In this document: positions 50,483-60,000 of the stretch, piece after piece
Numbering within the stretch: position 1 is the stretch's first letter
Layout: the number at the start of each line of letters is the position of its first letter
Translations under genes and position numbers: made by a program
Origin: Cristatella mucedo
Lineage: Eukaryota > Bryozoa > Phylactolaemata > Cristatellidae
Direction: 5' to 3'
Assembly: GCA_009760855.2 (NCBI GenBank)
Contig: WPIO01000107.1
Coordinates: forward strand, 811,001 to 871,000
DNA: 60,000 nucleotides
Notes under the pieces: model-generated
Databases searched by the model: none
What the model was told of the DNA's origin: nothing
What the model saw: the letters and a program-made list of their open reading frames with translations, nothing else

Positions 50483-50943
50483 CGTGCCTTTTTGACCTTC
50501 TGAAATGGCCTAGTAGTCCGGAAAAATTTGCCGATCCTTGGGGTAGAAGAAGAAAACTAGCGGCGTATATGGCCAGGCATGAACATCAAATACCGCATCT
50601 CTATGTAGCAACTACATGTAAAAACTGCATCCGCATTAACGGTATACCAGCTGTGCCAATTGGAATTATGAGCAAATGTTCGATACGGCATCCTCACTAT
50701 CTAGAGCTAGCTCGATCCTTGCTTCTGCCTGTACCCGCCAAGGCGATAAAGCAGACGATTCTGCATCGCCTTTCAGCGCAATAGTCTCGCATTCTGCCCT
50801 TCAAAACTTTTCGCCGTTGCCTCATGATGGCAAGTTTCTTCATTCGCACCCCTGTAGCAAGTCCCCTCCGCAGAACTTGCTGCTCACGCGGCTTCTGCGT
50901 TCAGGTTACGAGCCTATAATTTTGGCACTGGATACAGAGACAG
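50483..50943. other. No feature recognised
   Basis: Between two S1 copies; open frames are short and unassigned. Confidence 0.4.
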
Positions 50944-51108
50944 GTCTGCTTTGCCCTGTGGTTAAGGTGCTCGCCTTTGAACACCAAGCGTAAGGCAATT
51001 GCAGTTGACAATCGAGGACATGGGCTCGAGCCCTGTGGTGTATATTAAGTGCATGAATAAAGATTAAGTTCTCTTAGGGTGAGATACAAATGAATGCTAT
51101 TATTATCT
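50944..51108 (+). repeat. SINE S1 copy (S1j), diverged
   Basis: Head TGCCCTGTGGTTAAGGTGCT, a longer middle, B-box-like GGCTCGAGCC, tail ATAAAGATTAAGTTCTCTTA and GGGTGAGATACAAATG, ATT end. Confidence 0.8.
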
Positions 51109-51471
51109 TTAATAAAACGAATGCAAATAGTACTAATAATCCTCTTGTGCAGCATCCCTGGAGAACTTAATCTCAATGCAGTAGCTCTGCTACTCCCTGC
51201 AAGACAGCCCATCCAAGCATCAGTTAAATGTACGATATTAAGCATGTGCAAGCGAGCATCATGCTTAAGGATAGCGTACTAAAGCAATCATTAAGAAAGC
51301 GTTGGCCCTTATTTAATAAGACCTCTGGCTATCTGCTTGCACTGAGCAATGCATATGTGAACACACAAAGCATACAGGGACAGATCAAAGGAGTTGACTT
51401 AGGCGGAAAAGCTGAGCGGAAAAGATGCGTCATTAGCTGAGACTTGAAAAATGCAAGATAGTAATGTAGTG

Positions 51472-51531
51472 TAATGTATCTCCGTCTGTAACTCCTCAAA
51501 GCCGTAAAGACTATGTGGGTGTTAAACAGCT
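51472..51531 (-). mobile_element. Family A LINE extreme 3' end (A10)
   Basis: Only about 60 bp: on the minus strand AACACCCACATAGTCTTTAC and the GGAGATACATTACACTA tail. Confidence 0.7.
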
Positions 51532-51539
51532 GTAAATTG

Positions 51540-52815
51540 AGGTATTGGGCCAGGACATTGCAGTCAATTGCAGTGCATTGCTTCCAAATGATCGAGGCGA
51601 ATGCAGTGAAATTGTGGGATTACACATTAACCAAAAGCAAGAGCAACTTGCAATCACTATTAGAGCTTAAAGTGTACGTATTCTGGTCGTTTTTTGGCGG
51701 GTTGTGGTACATTGACATACTGGCCCGGGCAGTTGCAGTCGATTGCAGTGCATTGCTACAGAATGGCCGAGGCAATTACAGTGAAGTTATGCAAGTACAC
51801 AATAACCGAAGAGTAGAGCAGCGTGCAATCATAATTAGAGCTTCTAGTGTACGCTCACCGTTCGTTTTGTAGCAGATTGCAGCGGATTTCGGCGGATTGA
51901 GGTATGGGACCGGGTCGTTGCAGTCGATTGCAATTCATTGCATTAGAACGCGTCTGCACATTGGTGCGAGATTTTGTGGATGCACTTTGAACTGAGTCTA
52001 ATGCTATATGCAATGTCGATTAGAGCTATTATATATTCACGATGGCGATTTGAGGATGATTTAGAGTGGAATAGAGTGGATTGCGGTAGTTTTACAGGTC
52101 ATTTCAGGCGATTGCCGCCCATTACCGCAGTGCGAGGTTGTAATTTTTTTTAATTTTACGTGGTTGTGCACAGAGCATGGTGCAATTAAACATGCAATAA
52201 AAACTGGAGCTCGGCGCAATGTATTTCAATTTTCTATGTGGTGGATTATGTGGATTGAATTGGATTATGGTATTGGCCCGGGCTGCTGCAGTCAATTGCA
52301 GCGAATTGCACGAGAACGGCCGTGCCAATGCAAGCGAATTTTTTTAATGCAATTGTAGCATACTGTGCTGTCATATGCAGTCAAAAAGAGCTTTGCGATC
52401 AGGATTCCTTTTGTTGCATGGTGGAATGCAGTGTATTGCGGTAGATTGCGGTATTGGCCTGGGCCACTGCAATCTTATTTCAGCGGACTTCGTGAAACGC
52501 GTGAGCGGAATCACGCATACTTTTCTGGGTACATTGTGCGTGTAGCTTGGTTTGATATTCTTAACTTTTTGGAGCTATTCGCAGCAGATTTGGGGCGGAT
52601 TTGACGAGAACTAGAATGGATTGCGGTACAGGCGTCCGGCGCCAAAGCTCATTTGCATAAGTGCGCGTACGCGCAGCGACATGAAATTTGGTGGACAGAT
52701 AAATTAGAACGTGTACTACAATATCAGCGAAAAATTTGAGCTCGGCAACGCTTGCGTCTGGTCGTTGCTACCCTAATTAGAGTAGATTGCGGTGGATTGC
52801 GGTAATTCGTCAAAC
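51540..52815. repeat. Degenerate tandem satellite, period about 180 bp, about seven units
   Basis: Units begin near 51545, 51719, 51905, (about 52087), 52269, 52444 and 52631, i.e. 172-187 bp apart. Each opens ATTGGCCCGGGC-like, then TTGCAGTCGATTGCAGTGCA, and most end TGGATTGCGGT. Similarity between units is moderate, so the array is old. No coding frame. Confidence 0.8.
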
Positions 52816-52998
52816 CCCAGGATAGCAAGCTCGTTGTAGCGATTTGTATATTCCATGTTCCCCGCGTAGCGTGTTCGTGGCGTCCCCGCCCCGGGAGTTG
52901 GTGTCTTTCGGCGGAAGTTCTAGACTGTGGTAAACGTCGACTCCGACTAGCCCAGCAATTACTCAGCCAGCCGGATTTTTTACCGCGTACGCTCGTAC

Positions 52999-53280
52999 TG
53001 TTGGGTTCGGAGTCAGTACTGTAGTTCGGTTCGCAAAGCAGAGAGCCAGCCGATGCCCAACACCAACAGTTTATTGCACGACGCACGGAGCCGAGGAACG
53101 CACGGCTCCCTTCGCCACCTTCTACCACTTGACTCTCCTCGACTCGACTCCAGCTGTCCCCTGGTCAACCCCGATGATGAATCCACCATCCGTTCACCAG
53201 TGGGTTACCGGCCTCCGTCCACGCCTCATTAGAGGCGGACCACGGCTGTGCCCTGGCCCCTATCGATGAAGCTCCCAACA
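52999..53280 (-). mobile_element. LTR-like repeat, 282 bp
   Basis: Begins TGTTGGG and ends CCCAACA (perfect 7-bp terminal inverted repeat, TG...CA ends). On the minus strand a polyadenylation signal AATAAA lies at 53075-53070, where an LTR R region is expected. Flanking 5-mers (CGTAC, GCTGT) do not match, and no internal retroelement genes adjoin, so it is a solo LTR whose target duplication is lost, or a different TIR element. A related partial copy is at 27219-27393. Confidence 0.7.
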
Positions 53281-54185
53281 GCTGTTTGGAAAAGGAGCGG
53301 TACCGGCCTGCATATAATCAAACCGCAAGTACAACGGCGGGACTGCGAAAGCCGACTGACCAACTAACACGTTTGTTCTCGCGTGCTTCGGCGTCTCGCG
53401 CCCCTTTAGCGTATTTTGTATAGGACCTTCCCCTGTAGACTTGTTTAGTTCCCATGTTGTTGTTGGCGCATGCAATATTATAAAGAGGTTTAACCTGACG
53501 GCCGCTCGTCTTACCCTAGCTCAGCGGCATGGCGAGCGGCAGTGTGGCCGGAGTATGGCGGGTTTGGCGGAACTAGCCTTTGACACCTGGAACTCGTCTA
53601 CAAAGTCATGCTGTGCATCAAGGCAACACGTAGTTGAAAAACATGCAAGCGTCACACGAACAACACACACATGGAACATATCTCCCACATACATCCGTAG
53701 ACGAGCCTGTACAAGCACACACGAATGTGAGAGTGCACGCAAACAGAGAAAAGCATCCACAAAACATGCACTCACGTGGGTGTACACACATGCTGGCATG
53801 CTGAAGCATGTGCACGTACAAACGTGCATGCACACAACAATCCGTAAATAGCTCTACTCACAAACACAAATGTGAATGTGCATGCAGTAAAATAACGCAC
53901 TCGAATGCAATCATATATCTTAAAGTAAACCACGAATGCTTATTTTCACGCAAAACACCTAAACATGCATGCACTTGCTGCAGATTCATAGATACACAAT
54001 GATATGTACAAACAAAGAAGCACACTTACTCTCAATGGACACAAGCACAAGCCTATGCATAAACACGAAACACATGGTGACGCACGCGTATGCATGCACG
54101 CTAACACACATACACACACTTATACACACCAACATGCACACACAAACACACACATAAACACATACATAAGCACGAACACACACAC
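53281..54185. other. No gene recognised; CA/CATG-rich low complexity
   Basis: From about 53630 the sequence becomes rich in CACA, ACATGCA and similar words that lead into the (CA)n block. Open frames here are compositional. Confidence 0.5.
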
Positions 54186-54300
<115 letters not shown>

Positions 54301-54726
54301 TACATAAATACATGCATACACTCGCAAGCAAATCCTCGCACACCAGAACTCCTAGTATTATCACATATACATTGGTATACCGGCTTACGAGCGTCTTGAC
54401 ATACGAGTATTTCGAGATACTCTTGGCCAATTTTTACATTGAGTTTCGAGCTAAAATTTGAGTTACAGGCCAGCTTCAGATACTCCACCGCTAGTTTCCC
54501 TAGCGAACGCCACACTGGGTGTGGTTACTCAGGTTAATGAGGGTAGGGCAGCGAACGACTGTCTGTTGCAAGACGCTGCCCTACGACCCAGTTGTGACGC
54601 CAAGTGAGGGCCTGTCGGTTCGCTCCCAGGCAGACAAGAGTGAGCCATCGTGGTGCTCAGACGCACAAGATCGCCACACTCCTGTGATAAATCCGACTAC
54701 GGCAGGAACAGCTCAACAAATTACTA

Positions 54727-54890
54727 GCTGATTTAACAGTCTCTTTTGTATAATGGCAGAAGAGCCTTTACGGCTATCACCGCCGCTTGAAGCGGCAATA
54801 AAGGATCGTCCAGCGCAGGATTCGAACCCACGACCTCGGGACCGAGGTCGTGAAAAGCAACCGCCTTACCTAGTGTGCCATCACGGCTCA
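54727..54890 (-). repeat. SINE S2 copy (S2c), near-consensus
   Basis: Minus strand: GAGCCGTGATGGCACACTAG head, a 5-bp stem with 7-base loop where an anticodon arm would be (GGTTG CTTTTCA CGACC), an extra arm CTCGG/CCGAG, perfect B box GGTTCGAATCC, then GCCGCTTCAAGCGGCGGTGA and a TACAAAAG...CTGTTAAATCAGC end. Confidence 0.9.
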
Positions 54891-54904
54891 GGTTTAGGCT
54901 TCGG

Positions 54905-55015
54905 GGTGAGGGTTTAGAGTTTAGCGAAAATTTTGAGCTCAGCTACGCTAATGTCTGGTCGATGTTAGCCTAATTAGTGCGGATTGCGTTAGATTGGGGT
55001 AATTTGTCGAACCCT
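54905..55015. repeat. Detached satellite-related unit
   Basis: AGCGAAAATTTTGAGCTCAG through GCGGATTGCGTTAGATTGGG matches 52723-52820, the last part of the satellite array, in the same orientation and about 2.2 kb away. Confidence 0.75.
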
Positions 55016-56011
55016 TTGAACTGCACTTTCCAGTCGGCTTGGGCTACGCATCGTCAAGGTTGAGCCATCTGGCAGTGGCTTAGCACCGACAGTATTACAC
55101 CGCAAGCACACCGCCGTGCATGACATAAAGCATGGTTATTGTTTTCTTGCAATGAGTCGTCATTGACCTGGATAAAGATCGAGTTCTCTCAGATCACTCT
55201 GAAAATTACCCCCTATTATTTAATAAGAAGAAGAATTCAGCAGCTCACCAAAAAAAGAACCCACGGGCAAGAATTGCCTAAATTTTCAGTCTGCATATCA
55301 GCAGTGGTTTCGCGACAGTCAGCTCTGATCGCATTACTGCTTTATTTGTGAATGGGCAGTTAGCTGGTTTTCGCCTAAATAAAAATTGTTCAGCGCCGCA
55401 GGTGATAGCCTCTTATAGGTGTAACTTGAAAAAGCGTCGTTAACCTTACACCTGAACTACACGATGGTGTGCTCAGAATTAACTGTTTCGTCACCAGTGC
55501 TGCAAGGCTAATTCCGAAAATGAAGGCTGTTCATGTACGGGTTTTTATTTTAAGTGGTAACTTTTCCTCACGCTCTGACAGTGGGATTAGGAAAAGTTTG
55601 TAAAGCTGCAATACTTTCTTAAGTCACGACGTCAGCCCGTAGGCACACTTCTGCTAAGATTATCGGCTGGCGATAAACCGCGACGAGAGATGCGCTCGAA
55701 GCGAATCCTTCCTAGACGGCAGCTGGGGCGTGGCTTAGAGCTACCGGAACGGAGTCGCAATGACACGTGACCAATATGGAGAAGCCTCGCTCACCCTGCG
55801 GTCCAGGGAGTGGACCTAGGATGGCTGCCAATAAATGAGCTCTGTTAATCCGCGGTGCGCATAATCCTTACACTTACCAGGTTGCGAATTACGATTTGCA
55901 GTTGCACTAGGGGAGCCAATACCACAATGAATTGTTCTTCGCCCCTTTTCTGCTCTTAGCGTGTCGCGTAATTCAGGCACAGCCGTGATGTCAAGCCGCA
56001 CACTGACTTAC
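55016..56011. other. No gene recognised (possible intron of the minus-strand gene)
   Basis: If the exon at 56012-56152 belongs to a spliced gene, its next exons should lie here or further left. None could be identified. Confidence 0.4.
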
Positions 56012-56152
56012 CTCTACCATTGAGACAACTTCCAAGTCGGCGTAGGGATGCACCCCACGCCTCACTAAAAAGTACCAGGAGGATAATTTATGGGCGTCAA
56101 GTTTGAGCGGGACATATTTTTGGATTAATGGAAAGCCCGCAGAGCGAGCCAT
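56012..56152 (-). CDS. Candidate first coding exon of an unidentified gene divergent from IST1
   Basis: Forty-seven codons from ATG at 56152 to a perfect donor GAG|GTAAGT at 56012-56011. The translation begins MARSAGFPLIQKYVPLKL and continues SSWYFLVRRGVHPYADLEVV. If unspliced it would end nine residues later. The frame is also open upstream to a TAA just before TGCCTG. The composition looks like a real, small, basic-hydrophobic protein, possibly a mitochondrial subunit, but I do not recognise the family. Position, about 375 bp from the IST1 start on the opposite strand, would suit a shared bidirectional promoter. Confidence 0.45.
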
Positions 56153-56526
56153 TCCGCTGGTAATGACAAAGTCCGCGCCGCAGTAACTAAGGACCGCCTT
56201 GGCGCCGTACACCTCCCGTCGCAGGCATTAGGGGGAGGCTGTAATGACGAGCTTACATTTGCAGAGCTCCCGTAGCGTAAAAGTGCCTCAATGTGCCGGC
56301 ATGAAATGGTTTTCATTATTTTTTATCTTGTTTTTTCAGTTGTTATATTTGCAGATTGATATTCCTTCTAAACACTAACCATCCTGTGACGTCACGAAGT
56401 CTCACATGATGGTTTGACGTTTTTCCGGTTTCCTTGTTATGGTGTCGTGACTGTGACTCAGAAGTCGCTAGCGTAGGTAGCTGCGATTTTTGCAGTAGTC
56501 GTGGAAAGTCGCGGACAGTCTCAGAC
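56153..56526. promoter_or_regulatory. Probable IST1 promoter/5' UTR, possibly bidirectional
   Basis: The 374 bp between the IST1 ATG and the divergent candidate exon. It contains CGTGACTGTGACTCAGAAGT near 56446-56465 with AP-1-like TGACTCA and no clear TATA box. Inferred from position only. Confidence 0.35.
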
Positions 56527-56789
56527 ATGACTCGCGTAGACTACGCCAAGTTAAAGACAAATCTGAGGTTGATAGTAAACCGCTTAAAACTGCTGGAGAA
56601 GAAGAAGACCGAACTAGCATTGAAGGCTCGTCGTGAAATCGCCGAATATATACAAAATGGCAAGGAAGACCGCGCCCGTATCCGCGTGGAGCACATCATA
56701 AGGGAAGATTACCTTGTAGAGGCTATGGAAATGGTGGAGATGTATGCGGATCTCCTTTTGGCCCGGTTTGGACTCATCCAGTCTCAGAA
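56527..56789 (+). CDS. IST1: IST1 exon 1 (ESCRT-III regulator)
   Basis: IST1 binds CHMP1 and regulates VPS4 on ESCRT-III filaments in endosomal sorting, cytokinesis and tubule scission. Exon 1 runs from ATG at 56527 to a GTGAGT donor at 56790, 87 codons plus two bases. It encodes the start of the IST1 domain: LKTNLRLIVNRLKLLEKKKT, ARREIAEYIQNGKEDRARIR, VEHIIREDYLVEAMEMVEMY, DLLLARFGLIQSQ. These are helices 1-3, including the basic surface and the nearly invariant RIRVEHIIRED stretch. The frame is open 31 codons upstream, but the family starts close to this Met. The N-terminus is only a few residues different from vertebrate IST1, and no truncation is seen. Confidence 0.96.
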
Positions 56790-57069
56790 GTGAGTGAGTC
56801 GCTACCAGCGTCCAGTACCAGCTGACGCTCGACGCTGTCCTCTGGTGCCAGATCTGGCGCTTTTGATGGCGCTTTTGATGTCGCTTCGGATGTTGTGTTG
56901 CTGATTTAGCCTGAATTAGTTCAGAAGGTGCATTACCGTCGAGCTCGCAGCGAACTACTAGCTTGGTTGATAAAAGGCTGCTATTTTAGTCTGACTTATG
57001 TAGTTGCTGAAGAGCCCTATCAGCGAACATTCACACTTGCAGTGCGTTGCCTCGAGCCTACGGCACGTG

Positions 57070-57479
57070 TACGGCAGTTTACCACTACCTCGTACAAACC
57101 TCAAATCCTTTGAAGACCGTGCATTTAGTTCGTATGCTCCCAAAGCCTGGAACTCCCTTCCGACTTGCGTCAGTAAATCCCCTGACTTGACCACATTTAA
57201 AAAGAACCTAAAACACCTATTTAGGACAACATTTATTGGGTCCCTGTGATTCGTCCTTGATGTGCTTATGCGTGCTGACACTGTGCATGCTGCCACTAAC
57301 CAGACTTGAATGCTAACCCTGTGCATGTCACCCCTAACCGTGTTATTCTTGTTGTTTATTCAGCGTGCTACCACTAACCATTCGATCGTGCTTTCTTTGC
57401 AGGAGTTGTAAAGTGCCTAGAAAGAGATTGAGTTCTCTGAGGGGGCTTCATCAAGGGCATTATTATTATTGTTGTTATT
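57070..57479 (+). mobile_element. Family B LINE 3' end, copy B7
   Basis: Coding relic [39 protein letters not shown] to stop near 57249, 3' non-coding part and tail hairpin (GTAAAGTGCCTAGAAAGAGA ... GAGGGGGCTTCATC) ending in ATT/GTT repeats. Confidence 0.9.
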
Positions 57480-58066
57480 ACAGCCGGTGCGAAACTCAGC
57501 AGCTAGGCTTGTCTGTTGTTAGCATCGCAGTTGCCACGTCACACCTCTTTTCGCCGACCTGCACTGGCTTCCTATCAAGTAGCGTGTGGAATTCAAGATT
57601 CTGGCACTTCAAATTCCTTCATTCTCTGGCTCCAGCCTACTTATCAGAACTACTCCTCTACCAGGCGAAGGATCATGCGACCTGCTGTTCTAATTCGAAT
57701 CTTGTTACTATACCTCATACGAACCTCAACACCATTGGAAACTGTGTCTTTAGTTCCTATGCTTCCAAAGCCTGGAACTCGCTGCCAACGACCGACACAA
57801 CGTCCCCCGACATGACATTTACAGAGCTTAAAAAGCACATATAGCACATGTAAGCAAGCCACTATAATGATCTCTTCCTACTCCTCAATTACTTCAGCTT
57901 TCTCCACAGAGTGATGGACTGTCCCTAACAGAATTTGGTGCATCAGTGTGATTCAGTTCTCTGTGCAGGTACCTGCTTACACTATGCCTGCTGCTTGAGG
58001 ATGTGACCACCAATCACCTGGTAATGCTTTATATACAACATCTGTGAAGTGCATAGGAAGAGATTA
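57480..58066 (+). mobile_element. Family B LINE 3' end, copy B8
   Basis: Begins at the ATT tail of B7. Relics of the C-terminal region (SSVWNSRFWHFKFLHSLAPA in mixed frames, SIASYASKAWNSLP), a different, longer 3' part, and a worn tail (GTGAAGTGCATAGGAAGAGA). Looks older than, or a subfamily apart from, B7. Confidence 0.75.
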
Positions 58067-58088
58067 AAATATAAAATAATAAACTTAA

Positions 58089-58212
58089 TTCAGTTGTAGA
58101 GCGCTATAAGATAACTCAATCTCTATTCAGGCACTTCCTATATGCCACAGGGCTTGAGCCCGCTACCTCGGCCAGACCTTGATCAGGGTGCCTTCACCAC
58201 TAGCTCAAACCA
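58089..58212 (-). repeat. SINE S1 copy (S1k)
   Basis: Minus-strand S1, head CTGGTTTGAGCTAGTGGTGA, B-box-like GGCTCAAGCC, tail GAATAGAGATTGAGTTATCT. Confidence 0.85.
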
Positions 58213-59070
58213 GATTCAGTTCCATGAGATTGCTCTTTAAATTTTATTATTATTATGATTATTATTGGTGATTGCTCTATCGATATCTCCAGCATGTCGT
58301 GAGATCTAAATTATGTCCTAGTAACATTTTGCTATTCCTTGTTTGGTGGTCTTGATTAAGCTTGTTGTAGTGGTGTGATTGTGTATGCTTGTGAACGTCT
58401 TTCTGTCTTAAAGCTCAGACTATGCACATTGAGTAGTTGGTGTAATATGTTCTGCGACTTCTACTTTTCTATTCTTGGGCAATGTGTGGCTCACTGTGTC
58501 GTAATCAAGATCAGTTAGTAGTCGTTAATTTTTTATGCATGGATTTTAATTTTTGTAGCTCTGATATCAATTTGCCACGGTGGATTGGCTAATTAAAAAA
58601 GGATGCTGTGTCTGCTGCTGTGCTTTTTTCTGAGGCTATAGTTTGTCAACAGTGATTGATTCCTCCTCCTATCTCTCCTATCCATCGGCTGACTGTGCAA
58701 TCTATGCTGAATCATCCCTGAAGATATCGTGCAGCAAGTTCAAGTTCGATTGCTTTTATTGTCAATGAAGTATAAGAATTGAATGAAATGAAATGAAAAG
58801 AAAGAAATGAAGTATAAGAATGTTAATAAAATCTCTGACACTAGCTAAATGTTTCCATAGCACATGACCACGATGTCTGCCCTATTAGATCAGCTTTGAT
58901 AGATCACTTAGCTAGCTGATCTCTTTGGCGTAAGTTCCTGCATGCAACAACTGTTTTTGATATGTGCATGAGGTGCTGACAATCGTACTGTAGTGGCTGT
59001 GCCGTGTTGTATTAGTAGGACTTGATATGTATGTTTCAATTTCATGCCAAGATTACTTGTGTGCCTGTCG

Positions 59071-59236
59071 CACTGGTTTGGTGCAGGGCTTAAGGGGCTT
59101 GCCTTTAATGGCCGGGATCGTGCTGATCACTTTAATGGCCGAGGTCGTGGAATAATCGAGCCCTTCGGCATACGAGAAGCACCTGGATAGAGATTCGGTT
59201 CTCTTAGGGTGCTATACAAATGCAGGTATTTATATC
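59071..59236 (+). repeat. SINE S1 copy (S1l), diverged
   Basis: Head CACTGGTTTGGTGCAGGGCT, a duplicated middle (TTTAATGGCCGGGATCGTG / TTTAATGGCCGAGGTCGTG), tail GGATAGAGATTCGGTTCTCT and TAGGGTGCTATACAAAT. Confidence 0.8.
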
Positions 59237-59281
59237 TATGGTCACGTGAAATGAGAATTGCCTGGCCAGGTCACTCCGGAA

Positions 59282-59552
59282 TGTAATGTATCTCTGTCTG
59301 TAACTCCACGAAGTCATAAAGACCAAGTGGGTGTTACGCAGGAGAGTTTTGTATAGAGCACTCACAGCCTAAGCGGCTTTCGGTACGCATTCGGTAGCCA
59401 ACAGACTTCGTCTCACGCAACAAAGGGAAAGTGGGAAGCATAGCAGTCGGGAGAGCAGTTGAGGTAGTGAGTAGCATAGAAGTAGCAGTTCAGGACCGCT
59501 GAAAAGGATGTTGCATAGTCGGCAGTAGGAGAGTAGTTGTCGTTGCGTAAGG
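59282..59552 (-). mobile_element. Family A short 3' copy A7 (young)
   Basis: Minus strand: starts TTACGCAACGACAACTACTC, ends GGAGATACATTACATT. Nearly identical to the 3' end of A1/A2. It lies 108 bp upstream of IST1 exon 2, antisense. Confidence 0.93.
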
Positions 59553-59660
59553 GGATAACGGTCCAGGTGTTTGGCTTTGGAAGAAGTCTTGCCCTTGGAT
59601 CTTGTAGAATTATTCACGTGTCTCGATTGACAAGTGTTCTTAATGCGACTATATTTGTAG

Positions 59661-60000
59661 AGAGCTGGATCCCGGCCTCGAGGAGCCGATTTCGAGCATA
59701 CTGTGGGTTGCCCCTCGGCTGGTGTCAGATGTGCCTGAGTTCCGAGAGATTGCCGACCAGTTTACTGCCAAGTATGGCAAGGAGTTTGCAGACTACTCCC
59801 GTGCTAACAAGCTCGAAACAGTCAACGAGAAGCTGATGCACAAGCTTGGTGTGCAGGCACCGTCTAAGATCCTGGTCGAGCGATACATGATCGAGATTGC
59901 AAAGAGCTTCAATCTCGAGTTCACCCCTGACTCCGTTGTTATGGCTCAAGAAGATATGTACCTGGCTGACAATGCACTAATCCATTTGGATGGCTGCGTT
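59661..60000 (+). CDS. IST1: IST1 exon 2 (continues past window)
   Basis: After acceptor TTTGTAG the codon begun in exon 1 is completed (Lys) and the frame continues ELDPGLEEPISSILWVAPRL, FREIADQFTAKYGKEFADYS, VNEKLMHKLGVQAPSKILVE, RYMIEIAKSFNLEFTPDSVV. This is the second half of the IST1 domain, with the conserved VNEKLMHKL and ILVERYMIEIAK helices. The C-terminal MIT-interacting motifs lie outside the window. The exon has no stop and runs to the last base. Confidence 0.96.

Larger units (their letters stand above)
56790..59660 (+). other. IST1: IST1 intron 1
   Basis: 2,871-bp intron, GTGAGTG donor and TTTGTAG acceptor, phase 2. Filled with LINE copies B7 and B8 (sense), SINEs S1k (antisense) and S1l (sense), and LINE A7 (antisense). 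58226-59070 shows nothing but AT-rich DNA with an AATGAAATGAAAAGAAAG patch. Confidence 0.9.

Noticed and set aside
51540-52815. CRISPR array
   Set aside because: Period is about 180 bp with no short direct repeat and unique-spacer pattern, and the genome is animal.

Overview
The window is nuclear DNA from an invertebrate animal. It has spliced genes with GT-AG introns, dense non-LTR retrotransposon debris, tRNA-derived SINEs, long (CT)n/(GA)n/(CA)n microsatellites, and animal proteins (midasin, IST1, a core-2/I-type GlcNAc-transferase). No prokaryotic, organellar or CRISPR signature was seen. The phylum cannot be fixed from this sequence alone.

Host genes. (1) 3.8-20.9 kb, minus strand: eleven exons of MDN1 (midasin), from the N-terminal helical region through the first AAA module; both ends of the gene lie outside the exons found. 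(2) 35.7-37.55 kb, minus strand: a decayed GCNT-family (beta-1,6-GlcNAc-transferase) copy. It carries frameshifts, two nonsense codons and two separate LINE fragments, each flanked by a target-site duplication, inside its former coding region. (3) 44.64-46.14 kb, plus strand: an intact, intronless, very GC-rich GCNT gene of 500 codons, head-to-head with the dead copy. (4) 56.5 kb to the right edge, plus strand: the first two coding exons of IST1 (ESCRT-III regulator), separated by a 2.9 kb repeat-filled intron. A short, unidentified minus-strand exon with a perfect donor lies about 375 bp upstream of the IST1 ATG.

Mobile DNA. Family A is a CR1/L2-type LINE with a 3' hairpin and variable short-repeat tail. 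It is present as one long copy at the left edge, one 1 kb copy, two old long copies and many short 3' fragments. Family B is a second L2-like LINE that ends in a GC hairpin plus (TTA)n. SINE family S1 (12 copies) has a tRNA-like head with A and B boxes, and its 3' tail is nearly the same as the family B LINE tail. SINE family S2 (3 copies) has a second, class-II-tRNA-like head. There is also an LTR-like repeat (two copies), one hAT-type MITE with an 8-bp target-site duplication, and a degenerate tandem satellite of about 180 bp.

Other regions. 37.6-42.4 kb is a long GC/CpG-rich tract without a recognisable gene. The remaining intergenic and intronic stretches show nothing beyond repeat relics. 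The most informative signals are the S1/family B tail sharing, the clustered 5' break points of family A short copies, the nested insertions that give an order of events, and the strong contrast between the two GCNT copies.
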